Assembly: GCA_018292915.2 (NCBI GenBank)
Contig: JACVVK020000194.1
Coordinates: 467,501 to 531,500, forward strand
Origin: Batillaria attramentaria
Lineage: Eukaryota; Mollusca; Gastropoda; Batillariidae
DNA length: 64,000 nt
Direction of reading: 5' to 3'
Shown here: in pieces, positions 1 to 62,334 of the stretch
Numbering within the stretch: position 1 is the stretch's first letter
Layout of the letters: each line of letters starts with the position of its first letter
Position numbers and translations under genes: made by a program
Notes under the pieces: model-generated
Told to the model about the DNA's origin: nothing
The model's database searches: none
What the model saw: only the letters and a program-made list of their open reading frames with translations

Positions 1-815
1 ACTGGACGCAAGCGCCATTTTGCACGGAAATGGTTCCTGGGACAGCCCGGTTTCGATAACGGAATGGGTGCAGTGAAGCGTGGAAGGGATGAAATTGTGC
101 CAGAAACGACCGGAGTGTAGAGAGAGCCATTTACTGGTTATTTACACCGTCACGCCAATGACCGCTGGAAATTCTACAGGTGTCTGAAAATAGGCACCAC
201 AATGTGTGTGTGTGTGTGTGGTCTGTATATATGGTCAGTCAATGTAGACACACACAACGGGAAATTCTACACTGTATGTTATCTCTGTAACCGGCTGCTG
301 CCTGGCCAAATATTGAGGGGCTGGACGGAGGGGTTGTAGAGTTGTGTTTAGCTTTTGCCTGATGTTATTCCTTTGCACCAATGTACTTTTTTTTTTTCAT
401 CGCCTTAGTTTTGTGAAATCCGAATAAATGACCAGTCAAGTATTAGCTGTTCCAGCTCCTCCCCTCCCATCCCCTGGTTGGAAAGGGATGTGGGGAGGGG
501 AGAGGAGGGGATGGGGGGAGGACCAGGAGGATCTGTGGTTTTCATCATTTTAACTGCACCATGAGAACCTTGAACAGTTTATTCTTAGTCACCGTTAATC
601 TTGCCTGTTTCTCGCATACAGGGCCAAAACCGGTAAAGAGCAAAAACAAAAACAAACAAAACACAAATAAAAAAAACTGAGCGGAATACTCGCGCGCGGT
701 ATGGCGAAATGTGTTAAAGCACCTTCTTCAGGGGACAAGGTACCATATACAGAGACAGTGCAAAGAGACTTAAAACGGAGCACAAAAAAGAAACAACAAC
801 AACAACAAAAACTAT

Positions 816-900
816 CTAGGTGGGTGGCGCTGCACTGCGGCGACGCGTTTCTCCCGGGGCAAGAACTGAACCCGAATTTCCCGAAAGTGATAACAATGTA
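816..900 (+). repeat. 3' tail of a SINE-C type element
   Basis: GTGGCGCTGCACTGCGGCGA followed by a C-rich stretch and GAATTTCCCGAAAGTGATAA matches the tail of the element at 54008-54300. The upstream part is not clearly recognisable. Confidence 0.55.
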
Positions 901-1618
901 GCAGTTAAAGCGTATTTTGAGGCTTACGGTATTCATTGTGATGATTTTTCCTATCATAGTCACGCTAGTAGTGCTTTCAGTTCTGATAACTGTCTATTCC
1001 ATACACAGTGTCTCAGTTCTGCCCTAACGAAGGGTGTGTCAGGAAGGCCGACTGCGGGTCCCCGGCCTGTACCTTCACTCTGTCTTCAGTCACCCTACAG
1101 TGTTACCCCGGGTGGGTGAGAGGTTGTAAATAACCCAAGTGGTCACTCCGTTAGCGCATTTGCTGTCAAACCTGTTCCCGACTAACCAGGGTACAATGGG
1201 ACGTCCACCCGTTACAGCGTACCCGCTAGAGTACCCGGTACCCACATCAACACGACTGAGCTGTAGTACTGGTTTACCCTTCCCGCCAAAACTGCGACTG
1301 TATTCGATGAAGGCTGGGTTGACTTGCTAATTTATCAGTTGCTGTAATCATCGTTTTGTCGTCAGTTTTATAGACGTTACAAAGGTACAATGATGCAGCA
1401 TGCCGCGCGGGCCAACATCGACACCGCCAGGACTAGCCGCAACACAGGTTACAGGTCTATCTGCCTATGTTCAGTCGTAACGCCGCTGACTGACTGAGGT
1501 GGAACACTGCCGCTTACGAAGCTCTCTGATGTTGTTTGCCGGATCAGTAGGAGGATGTTTCATTTGACCATCACGACCGTTTTCGTGCATTTGTGGCTTC
1601 TACTATTAGAGAAATACG

Positions 1619-1621
<3 letters not shown>

Positions 1622-1691
<70 letters not shown>
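1622..1691. repeat. (GT)n microsatellite
   Basis: Uninterrupted GT dinucleotides over about 70 bases. Confidence 0.98.
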
Positions 1692-1692
<1 letters not shown>

Positions 1693-2821
1693 AGCCTACG
1701 GTCCATTTCTGAAGAGACTGGGCCAAGGCAAATCATCTACCAATACGAGCCACCAATCAGCGTTGTCTAGTTGGGCATGCTGATCGATTCTGCACTCCAT
1801 TTTGACTCCAGTCAGTAATTTTTTTTTATTTTTATAAATCATCAGTTAAATCATGTTCTGCTCACTGGGAGATTTTAACATGGCACCTCAAGATCCACAG
1901 ATGGACGCTTAAACCACTCGGCCACTGAATCCCACACATCCTTCACACACCTAATTCTGTCGTCAACACACGGTACAATGATTCTAAAGAATCACAAAAC
2001 ATCGTCGGCCATTCGTACCGTGTTCAATACTCTCAGACACACACACACAAGTTTGGTCATCATATTGTTCGCATGGTTCAGTGGCTACCATAACGGCGTC
2101 CGCCCACGCGGCCGAAGAAAGTATAGACACTACCCCCCCCCCCCTCCCCCCCCACACACCTTTCCCTAAAACACACAAACGGAGACATTAAGTCTTCCCT
2201 CCCCCCCCCCCCCCCCCCGCATGGGGTCAAATGTGGGCCAGGGTAGGTCCAAGATTCTACAAACAATACGGCCATGGTTTGAATACAATCAGTATGCATG
2301 GCTAGCCTTGACTGGTTCAGTCCAGCCGGTTCCACCACTAGGTGAAAGCACTGATTCTGTACGTCCTACAGTGAAGGCTTGAGGTGTTGGACAGCACCAT
2401 AGTCTCAGTCTGGACTTACCCAGAAGTTTTGACAAGGGAAAAGGGAGCGGGTGGGGGGATGGGGGGGGGGGGGGTACTCAAGGCTAACTGGCTATCAAAT
2501 CATTTGCAAAACGAGAGAGCCATTCCCAGTGTTAAAGAAAGACTGGTTTCCGCCTGGACAGACATATTGTGTACGTGCTGTCTCAAGTGTTTTTTTTTGC
2601 CCTGACTAGGCACAGTGATTGATTGTTTGCCCCACTGGACTTTTCCTGAAGGGACTGTAGCACACTGCTAGTGCCTCTGATTATAAGACACAAAGTTACT
2701 TGACTTCAGGATGAAGCCTGCCTAATTGTGCACAACATATATATGGCCATGAGTGAAAAACTTTACTCTGGTAATGATTTAAAAGCTAAAAGCTAAGTGA
2801 TACTCAGAAGGAGGGAACAGC

Positions 2822-3013
2822 CACGCTGAGGAGGGTGGGGAGTGGGCGTTTGGGAATTTAACGTTCTTTTCCACCACGTACGGTTGATATCAAAGACGGG
2901 GCAACAAAAAAAGGCCAGCATAAATGTTTGGCCCCAACCCCCGCCGGGATTCGAACTCACGAAAGTCAAATGATCTACCGTTCGGCTGTCCCGGCTCCCC
3001 AACACACTGAGGA
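2822..3013 (-). mobile_element. SINE-A copy with target-site duplication
   Basis: Reverse-oriented tRNA-derived SINE. The tail (TTTAACGTTCTTTTCCACCA) comes first and the tRNA-like head with the B-box complement GGGATTCGAACTC and the end CCGGCTCCCC comes last. Flanking cacgctgagga / cacactgagga (one mismatch) is the likely target duplication. Confidence 0.85.
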
Positions 3014-4028
3014 AGTAACTCAGTACCATACATATACATGTCAGTATGTCCCTTATTTTGCTTTAACTGTTTTCATGCAACCCTACCTTGAGGGGACTTT
3101 CTATGACTACTGACAATTACATCGCCTGGTGGCATGCATGGTTTTGAAATAGTTAATAAGATTCCATACCGTTTGTATTTCATGCTCAGGAGACCTTTTC
3201 AAAAGCCATCTTGACATTATCCTGTGCGTGTGTGTACCCTTGAATGTGCTCTGTCAAGGACGGACTGACCTTCAAATCGTTAAAACACGACTACAACAAC
3301 TGGCATCATTAGTCATTCAACGCACGGACTTCAATGTAAACTGTCTCAATACCTTCATCTGCTTTTGGCCACCATCCCACTACCTACACCTCGCTCAAGC
3401 GACTTACGAAATAAGAAAAAGCTATGTGGTTACCATGGCAACGAGGCCGGGGACCATTCAATCTGTGTGTTTTGGGGTTGGGAAGGGGGGCACCACTCAT
3501 CAGGTGCATGTTTGCCCTAGGAGTGGCCTCCCCTTCTTGCTCTTACAGGGCCTGCGCGGGGGTCACCGCCAAGGCGATATTTGCCCGAGTGACAAATTTC
3601 GCAGACACCTGAAAAGTCAACAGGTACCACTGGCCCAGTATCATTCAGCTAGTGGGTCTTGTGCAAACCAACCACTCGGAGGAAAGGATGGAGATGGGGA
3701 AACTGCAACTGCACATGTTCTGGGCCCGTATGTAAAACTAGAGGTTAATTTAAACACTAACCCAGACTAGGACAAAAGAAACCCCAAAACAAAATTAAAT
3801 ACAAAAGGAAAGACAAAAAGAAGGAAAGACAAAAAGAAAGAAAGACAAAAATCCTTCTATAACAGCATAGGCACCTTGCTGGAATGGACCCGCTTCCTGA
3901 TTTAAAACCAAAACCAAATAAACTGTTCAAGCGTAACAAAACAACTACAGAACATTTCTTAATTCGTGAAACATGACATGATAATTATCCTTAAACTCTT
4001 AAGAGCTCACGCCCAACCCCCTCCTGCC

Positions 4029-4145
4029 CACTATATGATAAGACTGGTTAAAAAGAACAAGCCACTGCACACCAGTAGCAACCACTTCAAGTAGCTATTA
4101 CGCAAGACTAGGCTAGGCCAGAGACCATGGCAGATTGCATCACAG
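4029..4145 (-). mobile_element. Fragment of the 44.4-kb non-LTR element
   Basis: ATGATAAGACTGGTTAAAAA and the following GCCACTGCACACCAGTAGC are the reverse complement of the stretch around 44440-44502. It is too short and decayed to encode anything. Confidence 0.6.
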
Positions 4146-4368
4146 TGGCTAGAAGGGGCTCCTAGCAATCTGAAGATTTCAAGTAAAATTGCGAATTTTG
4201 CATGGGCTTTCAGGAGTAACACAGGACCAAGAAACTCAAACCCTGGCCTTCACGACAGTCGTAAAACTAAAAAGAAACAAGATGGCCACTGACCAGCCCA
4301 ATATGTTGTTTCCATTTAATCACCTGCTGTCGTCACGGTCGTACTTTTGTAATGCCATGTATACGGGA

Positions 4369-4370
<2 letters not shown>

Positions 4371-4462
<92 letters not shown>
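4371..4462. repeat. (AC)n then (CT)n compound microsatellite
   Basis: About 54 bases of AC followed directly by about 38 bases of CT. Confidence 0.98.
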
Positions 4463-4465
<3 letters not shown>

Positions 4466-4740
4466 GGAAACAACTGACCGGGCTTGTCAGACCAATCTTG
4501 GTTTTGGAGGAGAGACGTCAAGTTGTTTTCTTTGAAATCTATGACGTTTTCCTCATTGGGATGACGCATAATACATTTGACGTAATAACTTTGACTCGGA
4601 TACAATTCTTGCAATGAAAGCAGCCCCATGAAAATTGAAGTGTTGCTGCTGCGCAGTGTAAAGATCGAATTTATACCGGCTCAATGTGTTTAACAGACAA
4701 GTCTGCGCGGCGAACGTTTTTTCACTATGTGTTATGTCTG

Positions 4741-4782
4741 CTGCGCGCGCGCGCACACAGACACACACAGACATACGCGCGC

Positions 4783-4815
<33 letters not shown>
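4741..4815. repeat. (CG)n/(CACG)n microsatellite
   Basis: Alternating purine-pyrimidine tract: GCGC run, ACAC run, a second GCGC run and then CACG tetranucleotides. Confidence 0.95.
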
Positions 4816-5261
4816 GACTTGCGCGAGCCGCGTTTGTGCATGTGCTCCATTGAGACCTATGTGGTGTTCTCTCACTCTACTATGCTATTGAGTGAGAGTC
4901 AGTGGGAAAAACAAAGCTCACTACATCAATGAAACTCCCGCTTTCCCCGTCTACAAATAGAGAACTTCCGAAAAGTGACGACACACCCCCACGTCAATCA
5001 AACATGACGTCGGCAAACTGACGCTGATACAGTTTTGCGTCAGTGCGCGTGTGCCTTTTCTGCGATGTTTGTGAGGCGTGTGGCTTGTGTAAAGGAAATG
5101 TGCTTCGAGTACAAATTTTCGAGTCAACTGACGACAACGGCTGCAGTGAATTTTTCTAATTTTTTTTGTATATTTTTTATGGCACCCCAGGCTCATTATC
5201 TATGTATAGTAGGAGCGATTTTGAGATCTAAAGTGTGTTCACCAGCACTTTCATCAGGTAC

Positions 5262-5836
5262 GGTTTACGCCAAAAGTATAAAAGCGACAACCTCCAAAAT
5301 TCACTCAGTTGAGAGTCCGTATTCATGCTATCTATGTCCCAAAAATGGAGTGGTTTAGGTAAATATTACGCCTTTAAACGCCAGAAAGCCACTTTTTTTG
5401 AAAAGGGCGATAACTCGCAAATCATGTGTGCAATCGTACCTGGATCGGGCCTTCTATTCAACAATCTTGATTCATTTAGAAACCCCAAATTTGAAATCGA
5501 TCGGTTTAGTATTTTCGGAGAAATAGGCATCTGAACTGGGTTCACATGCAATGTCAACTCAGGCTCGGTTTACATGAAAACTATAAGAGCGACCATTTTC
5601 TAGTAGTGAGTCAATTCAGAGTCCGTATTCAAGCTATCTACTGCCAAACAATTGAGTGATTTAAATAAATATTACGCCTGTACACGAAAGACAACCAACT
5701 TGTCTCAAAAGGGCGATAACTCCCAAATCACTTAAGCAATCATCACACGCTTGAATCGTCTAATGTAACATTTTGATAAATTTGGATACCCCAAATTTGA
5801 AGCCATTCGGTTAAGTATCTTCGAAGAAACGGGCCC
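5262..5836. repeat. Two-copy diverged tandem duplication, ~300-bp unit
   Basis: Copy 1 (5262-5534) and copy 2 (5566-5836) share, in the same order, CGGTTTAC, AGTCCGTATTCA, GCTATCTA, AATATTACGCCT, AAAAGGGCGATAACTC, CCCCAAATTTGAA and TCGGTT-AGTAT. Neither has a sustained open frame. Confidence 0.8.
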
Positions 5837-5847
5837 GGACACAATTC

Positions 5848-5892
5848 ACACACGCACACACGCACACACGCACACACACACGCACACACATC
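5848..5892. repeat. (CACA/CACG)n microsatellite
   Basis: Short run of CACG and CACA units. Confidence 0.9.
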
Positions 5893-6424
5893 CGCACAGA
5901 CGGCACTCACTGAGGAGGAGAACTGCGTTCGGAACACCATACGCGTCAGCATCGATGACGCAAGTTTTCTTACGTCATTGTCAGAGTTACACTTGCATAA
6001 TCGTCTCTGCGGGAGATCGGCAGTGACGTGCGTTTGTACCACAGATGCTTGCCTATGAACGTGGAAATTTTAGCCCGTCCTATTATGTTGTTTCCATTAC
6101 TATGGAAACAACATAAAAAGGAAGAGGCAGGCAGACAGATCTTAGGGAGCAGATTGTCGCATAGTGAGTAGGACGAACAAACAAGGCCAGCTGCAATAGT
6201 CCCAGTACGGAGTGTGTCACCATAACTGATTATATACATTTTGAAATGAAGACAGTTAATTTCTGTAATGATAGTCACAGTAAAATCGAGGTCTACGTCT
6301 TTAAAAGAATATTATTGCACAAATTTTCCTTTCACTTATTTTTGGCTCCCTTGTGTAACAATGGGAGTCTATGTATTAACCCTCCGTCGTCTGTCTGTCT
6401 GTCTGTGTGTGTGTGTGTGTCAAG

Positions 6425-7437
6425 AAAACTTTAACATTGTCATTTTCTCAGAATCTACAAAGAGCAGAGGCACCAAACTTGGTATGCTGGTAGACAACCA
6501 CTAGACCTTTCAAAACATATCATTTTGAATGACCTTGACTCAAGGTCAAGGTCACTAAAGCTCTCTGTTTGAAAATTTTACATTGGCATTTTCTCGTAAT
6601 CTACAAACACCAGAGGTTTTAAACTTTGCATGATGATAGATATTGATAAGAACTTTACAGGTATACATGTAGTCGGTGGCCTTGTGTCAAGGTCAAGGCC
6701 GTATAAGCTATTTTTGTGAAACCTTAACATTGGCATTTTCTCAGAAACAACAAACAGCAGAGGCGCCAAACCTGGCATGCTGATAGACAGTGCTAAGACC
6801 TATGCACACATACCACCTTAAATGACCTTGACTCAAGGTCAAGGTCATTAAAACAGTGTTGGGAAAATTTACATTTGCATTTTCTCAGAATCCAGAAGAA
6901 TCAGAAGCATCAAACTTCATGTGCAATGACTGACATTAGCAGCACCTTTACAGACATACCTGTGTTCAGTGACTTTTAGTCAAGGTCAAGGTCATGCAAG
7001 CGGTTTTTGGGAAACTTTAACCTTGGCATTTTCTCCAAAACAACAAACAGTAGTAGCACCAAACGAGGTATGATGATAGACAGCAATGAGACCTACCTTT
7101 CTGAATGACCTTGACTGAAGGTCAAGGTCATTAAAGCTGTCTGTTGTGAATTTTAACATTACTGTTATCGGAGGAACTACAAATGCTAGAGGCATCAAAC
7201 TTGGCATAATGATAGACATTGATGAGATCTCATTTGAATGACCTTGACCCAAGGTCAAGGCCATACAAACTGTTTCAGGGAAAATTGTAATATTGCCATG
7301 AACTCAGAGCGCCAGAGACGCGTTACTTGGCATGATAATGGATAGTGATAAGAGCTTTACAAACATACTCTTGTGCATGACCTTGACCTGTGTCACAAGG
7401 GAGCCGTGGAGGCTTTTGCCTCTCTAGTTTCTCTGTA
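6425..7437. repeat. Degenerate ~145-bp tandem array with CAAGGTCAAGGTCA motifs
   Basis: About seven diverged units. Each starts near AACTTTAACATTGGCATTTT CTC, passes a CACCAAACTTGGCATGATGA-like stretch, and ends with TGACCTTGACTCAAGGTCAA GGTCA or a variant (6537, 6685, 6827, 6975, 7105, 7241). The array ends at a GGAGGCTTTTGCCTC near-palindrome (7411-7426). A single inverted relative occurs at 42213-42400. Function unknown. Confidence 0.85.
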
Positions 7438-7715
7438 GAAGAACTGGTAAGTGGTTTTGCACAAGAGTAACCTGTTTCTTAGATTGTGTTTTTGTAGCGT
7501 TAGCATCTCTGTCATTCACAGGCAGAGGTTAAAGGTGCAGTGTGCACAAATGTACAGAGAAAAAGAGAGAGATGACAGAACGACATTTGATCATCAATCT
7601 GTTTTGACATGCTGTCAGTTCTGTTACTTGTGTTAACAATCTGCAAAATTATTCATCACATGTTGTAGGTGTATTTAAAAAAAAAAGAAAATAAGGCTGC
7701 CTGAAAGATCAATAA

Positions 7716-7717
<2 letters not shown>

Positions 7718-7754
<37 letters not shown>

Positions 7755-8052
7755 GTGTATGTGTGTGTGTGTGTGTGTGCATGCATGTGTGTGTGTGTGT
7801 GCATGTGTGTGTGTGTGTGCATGCGTGTGTGTGTGTGTGTGCATGTGTGTATTTGTGTGTGGTGTGTGTGTGTGTGTGTGTGTGCATGCGTGTGTGTGTG
7901 TGTGCATGTGTGTGGTGTGTGTGTGTGCATGTGCGTGTGCATGCGTGTGTGTGTGCATGTGTGTGGTGTGTGTGTGTGTGTGTGCATGTGTGTGTTTGTG
8001 TGTGGTGTGTGTGTGCATGTATGTGTGTGCATGTGGTGTGTGTGTGCATGCA
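7718..8052. repeat. Long imperfect (TG)n microsatellite
   Basis: About 335 bases of TG with interspersed GCATG, GGTG and TATG interruptions. Confidence 0.98.
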
Positions 8053-8478
8053 TGGATGTGCACCCGCATAGTTGATGTAAAATGTTAGCATGCAAGTCCA
8101 AGAAACATGCAGACTGAGAATGTATGTTCTTAGTGCCAACACATTAGTTCACCTCAGACTGTGGTTGCATCAGTTAGTCAGAAACAAGATTTCAGGTATC
8201 ATCCAGCGTGCAAAAAAGACTTAATTTCAACAACACACTTTTTCTTAGTACGGAGATGTGGTATGACGAACAAAGAAATCTTTTCATTAATGTCTGACAG
8301 ATCATTTTGATTAACGTTTAGAGTCCACGTGATAGAACATTTTATTAATATTCAGATGCAGTTTGTAAGTTCTGTACACGGTAATACTAACCCACGTTTG
8401 AAGCACCTATTTCTGGTGGGAGCAAATAAAACTTATGAATTCAGTATTTGTTCAGCAGGAAGAGTTGCATTCACAAGG

Positions 8479-8481
<3 letters not shown>

Positions 8482-8546
<65 letters not shown>
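8482..8546. repeat. (AC)n microsatellite
   Basis: About 65 bases of AC. Confidence 0.98.
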
Positions 8547-8549
<3 letters not shown>

Positions 8550-9209
8550 AGCAGGTACACATACATACAAAAAGCACACACGGACAAAGGATGAAGACAA
8601 TTGCAACAATAAACCTGGAAAATGAACTGCACAATAAAGATTTTTTTAAAAGTCATCTGCACAAATACTGTGGAAGACTTTTTTGTCCCCAACACCCTCA
8701 ATTACACACACAAGGAAACCAGATGCTAAAGGCCCACAATCCAACATTTTTCATCTTTTTGTTTTTTAACACTTGTGAATGCATGATCAAAATAGTCAAT
8801 CTTGAAGTTAGTAGAGCTCAAAATGCAATTCACTGATATTTGTTGATATTTGCTGGCCAGGAATATGTATCAATGGCATAAAGTTCTTCTAGTCAAAAAA
8901 AAGCAGCAGTGGTTGCTACAAGTGACCAAAACATTGACTTGTCTCGTGTCTGATTTAAATTTTTTTTAAAATTCTTTTTCGTAGCTTTCTCTCTGGGCAA
9001 GTTGCACATGACGTACATGGCAGACGCCGTATGTTTCAGCTTGTTTGCTCATTGTCATCATTGGCGAGGCTGTAACTGCATGTGTCTGACAGGTACAATA
9101 CCAAACACGATCAAAACAGATCCAAATGATTTGTAAGCAGAGAAATATTAGATGGCAGGCCTTCAACAGTTCAAGTCGCCATCACCTTCAAACTTGCACT
9201 CCATCTTAC

Positions 9210-58484
<49,275 letters not shown>

Positions 58485-59398
58485 CTGGAAACAAAAAATA
58501 GTTGCAAGTTGCAGCTTTTGTAGCTTCTTCTGGTTTTTACTGTAACGGTTATTGTTTGTTGTTTATTTGACAATGGATGTTGTCTGTGGTTGGTTTTTGA
58601 CTGTGGGTGTCGATTTTGACTGTGGGCGCTGTCTGCCCATTAATTTTTGTGGGTTCATGTGAAGGTTCCACCACCATGCTCCCCCTCACCCCCTTCTCAT
58701 TTTCCTCCTCCATCAGCCCACAGGGTACCAGTATTTTCTGAAATTTTCAAAACTGTGCTTGCACTGTTCCACCCACCCTCCATGCAAACCCCCTTCCCCA
58801 CTCCCTCCAGCGAAAATAACAACGGCCAAAACAGCCAAAAGAAAGAAATAAAAAACAACAGCAACAACAACAACAACCAAAAAACCAGCCAATGGAAACA
58901 ATAAACAGTAAGGGAGACAATAAACAGCCAAGAGCTTTATGACTATCAGTGCACGTAATTTCTACACCCATTTCTTTCAACACAAGAGTACAGTATTGCA
59001 TCCGCATTTTACGCTGACTGGATGATCTAGTGTTCATTTCTAACTCTGCCAGTATGTAGGTAAGGAGAGACAGAAGTTGTGACGTGTGTTAACGACTTGA
59101 TGTATCAGGCGGCATTAACAGGTCACTAGGCGAAAATCAATTCAGCAGCTGGAGTAATGTCACCTGAAACCATAACACAGAAACCCAAGCAACACCACAG
59201 CTGGGCGGAATTGGTGGTGGGGTGGGTGATGTCAATACATGACCAAGAAAAAAAGTTTTTAAGTCCACACTAGGTATTTTCCTTTCCTTTCCACTGGTCC
59301 ACGTACTCCTAGTTTCAAGCACTGGTGAAACATATCACACAGAGTACCTAGAACTATGAGATGTTAAAAGAGAGAGACAGAAAAAGTGCGTGTGCACG

Positions 59399-59488
59399 TG
59401 TGTGTGTGTGTATCACTATGTCTGTGTGCATGCATGTGTGCATGCACGCGTGTGTGTGTACCCATGCATGTACGCGTGTGTGTGTACC

Positions 59489-59562
<74 letters not shown>
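59399..59562. repeat. (GT)n microsatellite
   Basis: Imperfect GT tract becoming perfect from about 59490. Confidence 0.97.
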
Positions 59563-59563
<1 letters not shown>

Positions 59564-59640
59564 CCGACTGAACTAATTATCTTTACAGATTAAATCAGTT
59601 AACGCTCATACCCCCCCTCTCCCCATTCCCCTGATCTGTC

Positions 59641-59656
59641 GTGTGTGTGCGCGCGC

Positions 59657-59749
<93 letters not shown>
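59641..59749. repeat. (GT)n microsatellite
   Basis: GT tract with an internal (GC)5 stretch at 59649-59659. Confidence 0.97.
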
Positions 59750-59750
<1 letters not shown>

Positions 59751-60314
59751 ATGCCCACTGCTCAGGCCCACAGTGAGTCACTGTAGAGAATTAGTGTGTT
59801 AGCCAACACAATGTCAACACGACCTACACGCAACCCCTCACACTTTCACTTTCCCTCCGTCTACCTGTCGTTTTCAGTGTTTACCTGGTCCCTGGGGGGT
59901 CGTGACTGTGAGCGTAAGTGAGGCTGTCCACGTTAAAAAAAAAAAAAAACCCGACCAGGTACACACAGTCGCAACACTGAATCATCGGGCACTGGTCACC
60001 ACAGAGGAACCTCTATGCTAAAGAACACGCTTGGAAGGGAGTGAAGGTAAAGCAGAGTTGGGGTAGAAACTCCTAAATCAACAGAATCTCATGTCACTGA
60101 CGTGCCAGCAGGTGTACTGTCAAACGACATACAAATTTCTGTTTCTGGCTCACGGACACTTTACAATTCATTTTATTTTAATAATAATAATAATCATAAT
60201 AATAACGGATATTTATATATAGTTCATATAGTTATATATAAATTCAGCGAGCTCTGAAGTCAAGAAAAATAAGACAAAATGAAATAAAATGGTATGAAAA
60301 TAGTGAGATGTGAA

Positions 60315-60318
<4 letters not shown>

Positions 60319-60386
<68 letters not shown>
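60319..60386. repeat. (GT)n microsatellite
   Basis: About 68 bases of GT. Confidence 0.98.
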
Positions 60387-60387
<1 letters not shown>

Positions 60388-60609
60388 TTTGTTACTGTTG
60401 TGAACAAGCCCCCCCCCCCCCCCCTTACAGTTCTAAGAACCAGACGATGATGAATTAATTAATAACGCACTGACCCTAATGTTCAGTGTTGCAGAAACCA
60501 GTGGATGTGATCACTCTATTGATTAAACAAGTTACATGCAGAAATTGACTCTGATAAAACGGCGCCGTCCTTAGATCGTTTGCCGCCTGCAGAAAATCAC
60601 GGGGACAAG

Positions 60610-60614
60610 GTGTG

Positions 60615-60685
<71 letters not shown>

Positions 60686-60692
60686 CTGCCTG

Positions 60693-60779
<87 letters not shown>
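60610..60779. repeat. Compound (GT)n/(CGTG)n/(CCTG)n microsatellite
   Basis: GT, then CGTG units, then GT, then CCTG units, then a long GT run. Confidence 0.97.
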
Positions 60780-60780
<1 letters not shown>

Positions 60781-61396
60781 CGCGCACGCGAATATATATA
60801 TGTGAGACGGCAGTGGATGTACCTATCACTACAAACCCAGTAGTAAAAGTACATGCGCGAGAATATTTCATCAATCCTTGCCATACTACTGAAGGGGTGT
60901 GGTCAACCGAATTCAAGTTTGAAAGCATGTGCATTTTGCCATGGCTGGATAAATATAGATTACAAATTTCATATGACAACGGTCACTGCATCAAGTGGGC
61001 AACAAACAAAAAATAAAAACAAAAACAAAAAAAAACGTCTGTTGATCCGTCGCACACCAATGTGAGAGTGACCCAATATACTGCTGTACATGTACTGTGT
61101 ACACATGTAACTTGATACATGTGCCTACAGCCAGTGGGACCTTGATCCTGAAAATAACTTGTGACGACTGCCTAGTGTTCCGAGCTAGGGGCTGCTTGGG
61201 CACTTGCGTGATGTGTAAATTAGCAACTGGCACGCAACAACTGAAGCGGTGTGTCATGTTTGGATACGCTTTGTCTCACCTGAACAAGGTGATGACACAA
61301 GGTCACACTTTTCAGTACACGCGCACAATGAAATACATGAAATACAAAATAAATAAATAACTCGAATAAATAAAATAAAAACAGTGACTAAAGAGG

Positions 61397-61579
61397 CTTA
61401 CAGTGTTGATGGGTAGGTGGGTGTTTGGGGGTTTAACGTCCTTTTCCACCACATAAGGGCAACGATGAAAAAGCCAGCACAAATATTTGGCCCCAACCGG
61501 GATATGAACTCACGACCCGAGCATTAGAAGTCCAACGCTCTATCTACCATTCGGCCACCCCGGCTCCTTACAGTGTTGA
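61397..61579 (-). mobile_element. SINE-A copy with perfect 13-bp target duplication
   Basis: Flanked by CTTACAGTGTTGA at 61397-61409 and 61567-61579. The body lacks about 17 bases (the GATATCAAAGACGGG region) and has a 4-base TCTA duplication in the head. Confidence 0.92.
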
Positions 61580-62334
61580 AATTCCTGATGATGTTCCCTG
61601 CATTAAAGGCTGATGTCACATGGGTGTGTTTCAAGTCTGAACAAACAACGAACATGGTGCTTTTCCATGTTTTTCATGTGAAATGCAGTTACAACACGCC
61701 TTTGCCCAAAGTTTTTGGGAGCGTGTTTTGTGCTGTTTCTTCAAACAAAAACAGTGACGTCTCCCTTACAAGTGTCATGAGCCGAACCATACTTGTAGTC
61801 AGTTGTATCTGAGATTTTTCAACTCAGGTGTTTTTGTTCACTTTGTTTGTTTTTTTTTAAGTCCAAACTCAAAATAATAGACGACTCCGCTCGGCAAACC
61901 CCACGGCCGAAGCTCCGCCTCATTACTCTGCCATGTACAGTGCATGTGCGTGTCCATGACGTAATTTTATGGGAAAAGGGGCGATTTCAAGATGAAAGAG
62001 ATTGACGTAATGGTCATTTTCCTCTGATGACGTCAATGGACATACTGCTCTCTTTCCACGTTTCAGGCACATCAAAGCTTATACGTGTAGCGTCTGTCCA
62101 CAGACCTAAAAAAAAGATAGCGTCTAACAAGAAAGTTTACCAGACCTGACCATATCATGTGTGCTCATTATGCCACAGCACGTGATCGGCTGAATTCTGG
62201 GGGGTTCATCCCATTTGATTGACAGTGGTGGAGTTGTCCATGAACAGAACTACTTAGAACTACTTAGATGTATCATACAGGGCTTAAAACGTGTGCAGCA
62301 TTAAGTGATGAAGTGCCGACGCATTATGCGAGGG

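Larger units (their letters stand above)
1..9162. other. Flank or very long intron without recognisable exons
   Basis: I searched both strands for filamin strands (notably a reverse-complement G-S-P-F acceptor) and other coding signatures and found none. The stretch holds microsatellites, one SINE, SINE-tail fragments, a retrotransposon fragment and two tandem structures (5.26-5.84 and 6.43-7.44 kb). It is either the 3' flank of the gene or the inside of its next intron. Confidence 0.6.

Noticed and set aside
3228..3770. 180-codon plus-strand open frame.
   Set aside because: No known motif or hydropathy pattern, composition like the flanking non-coding sequence, and no neighbouring exons.
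7656..8142. Several overlapping open frames of 116-155 codons of His/Thr or Cys/Val.
   Set aside because: They are translations of the (TG)n microsatellite.
59885..59923. Candidate 39-nt minus-strand microexon with a poly-T acceptor, donor GTAAAC, and phase fitting exon 58295-58484.
   Set aside because: Its translation (SLTLTVTTPQGP) does not resemble the CH1 segment expected before GSEDIV, which should look like KLVNI. Splice sites and phase alone are weak evidence for so short a stretch.
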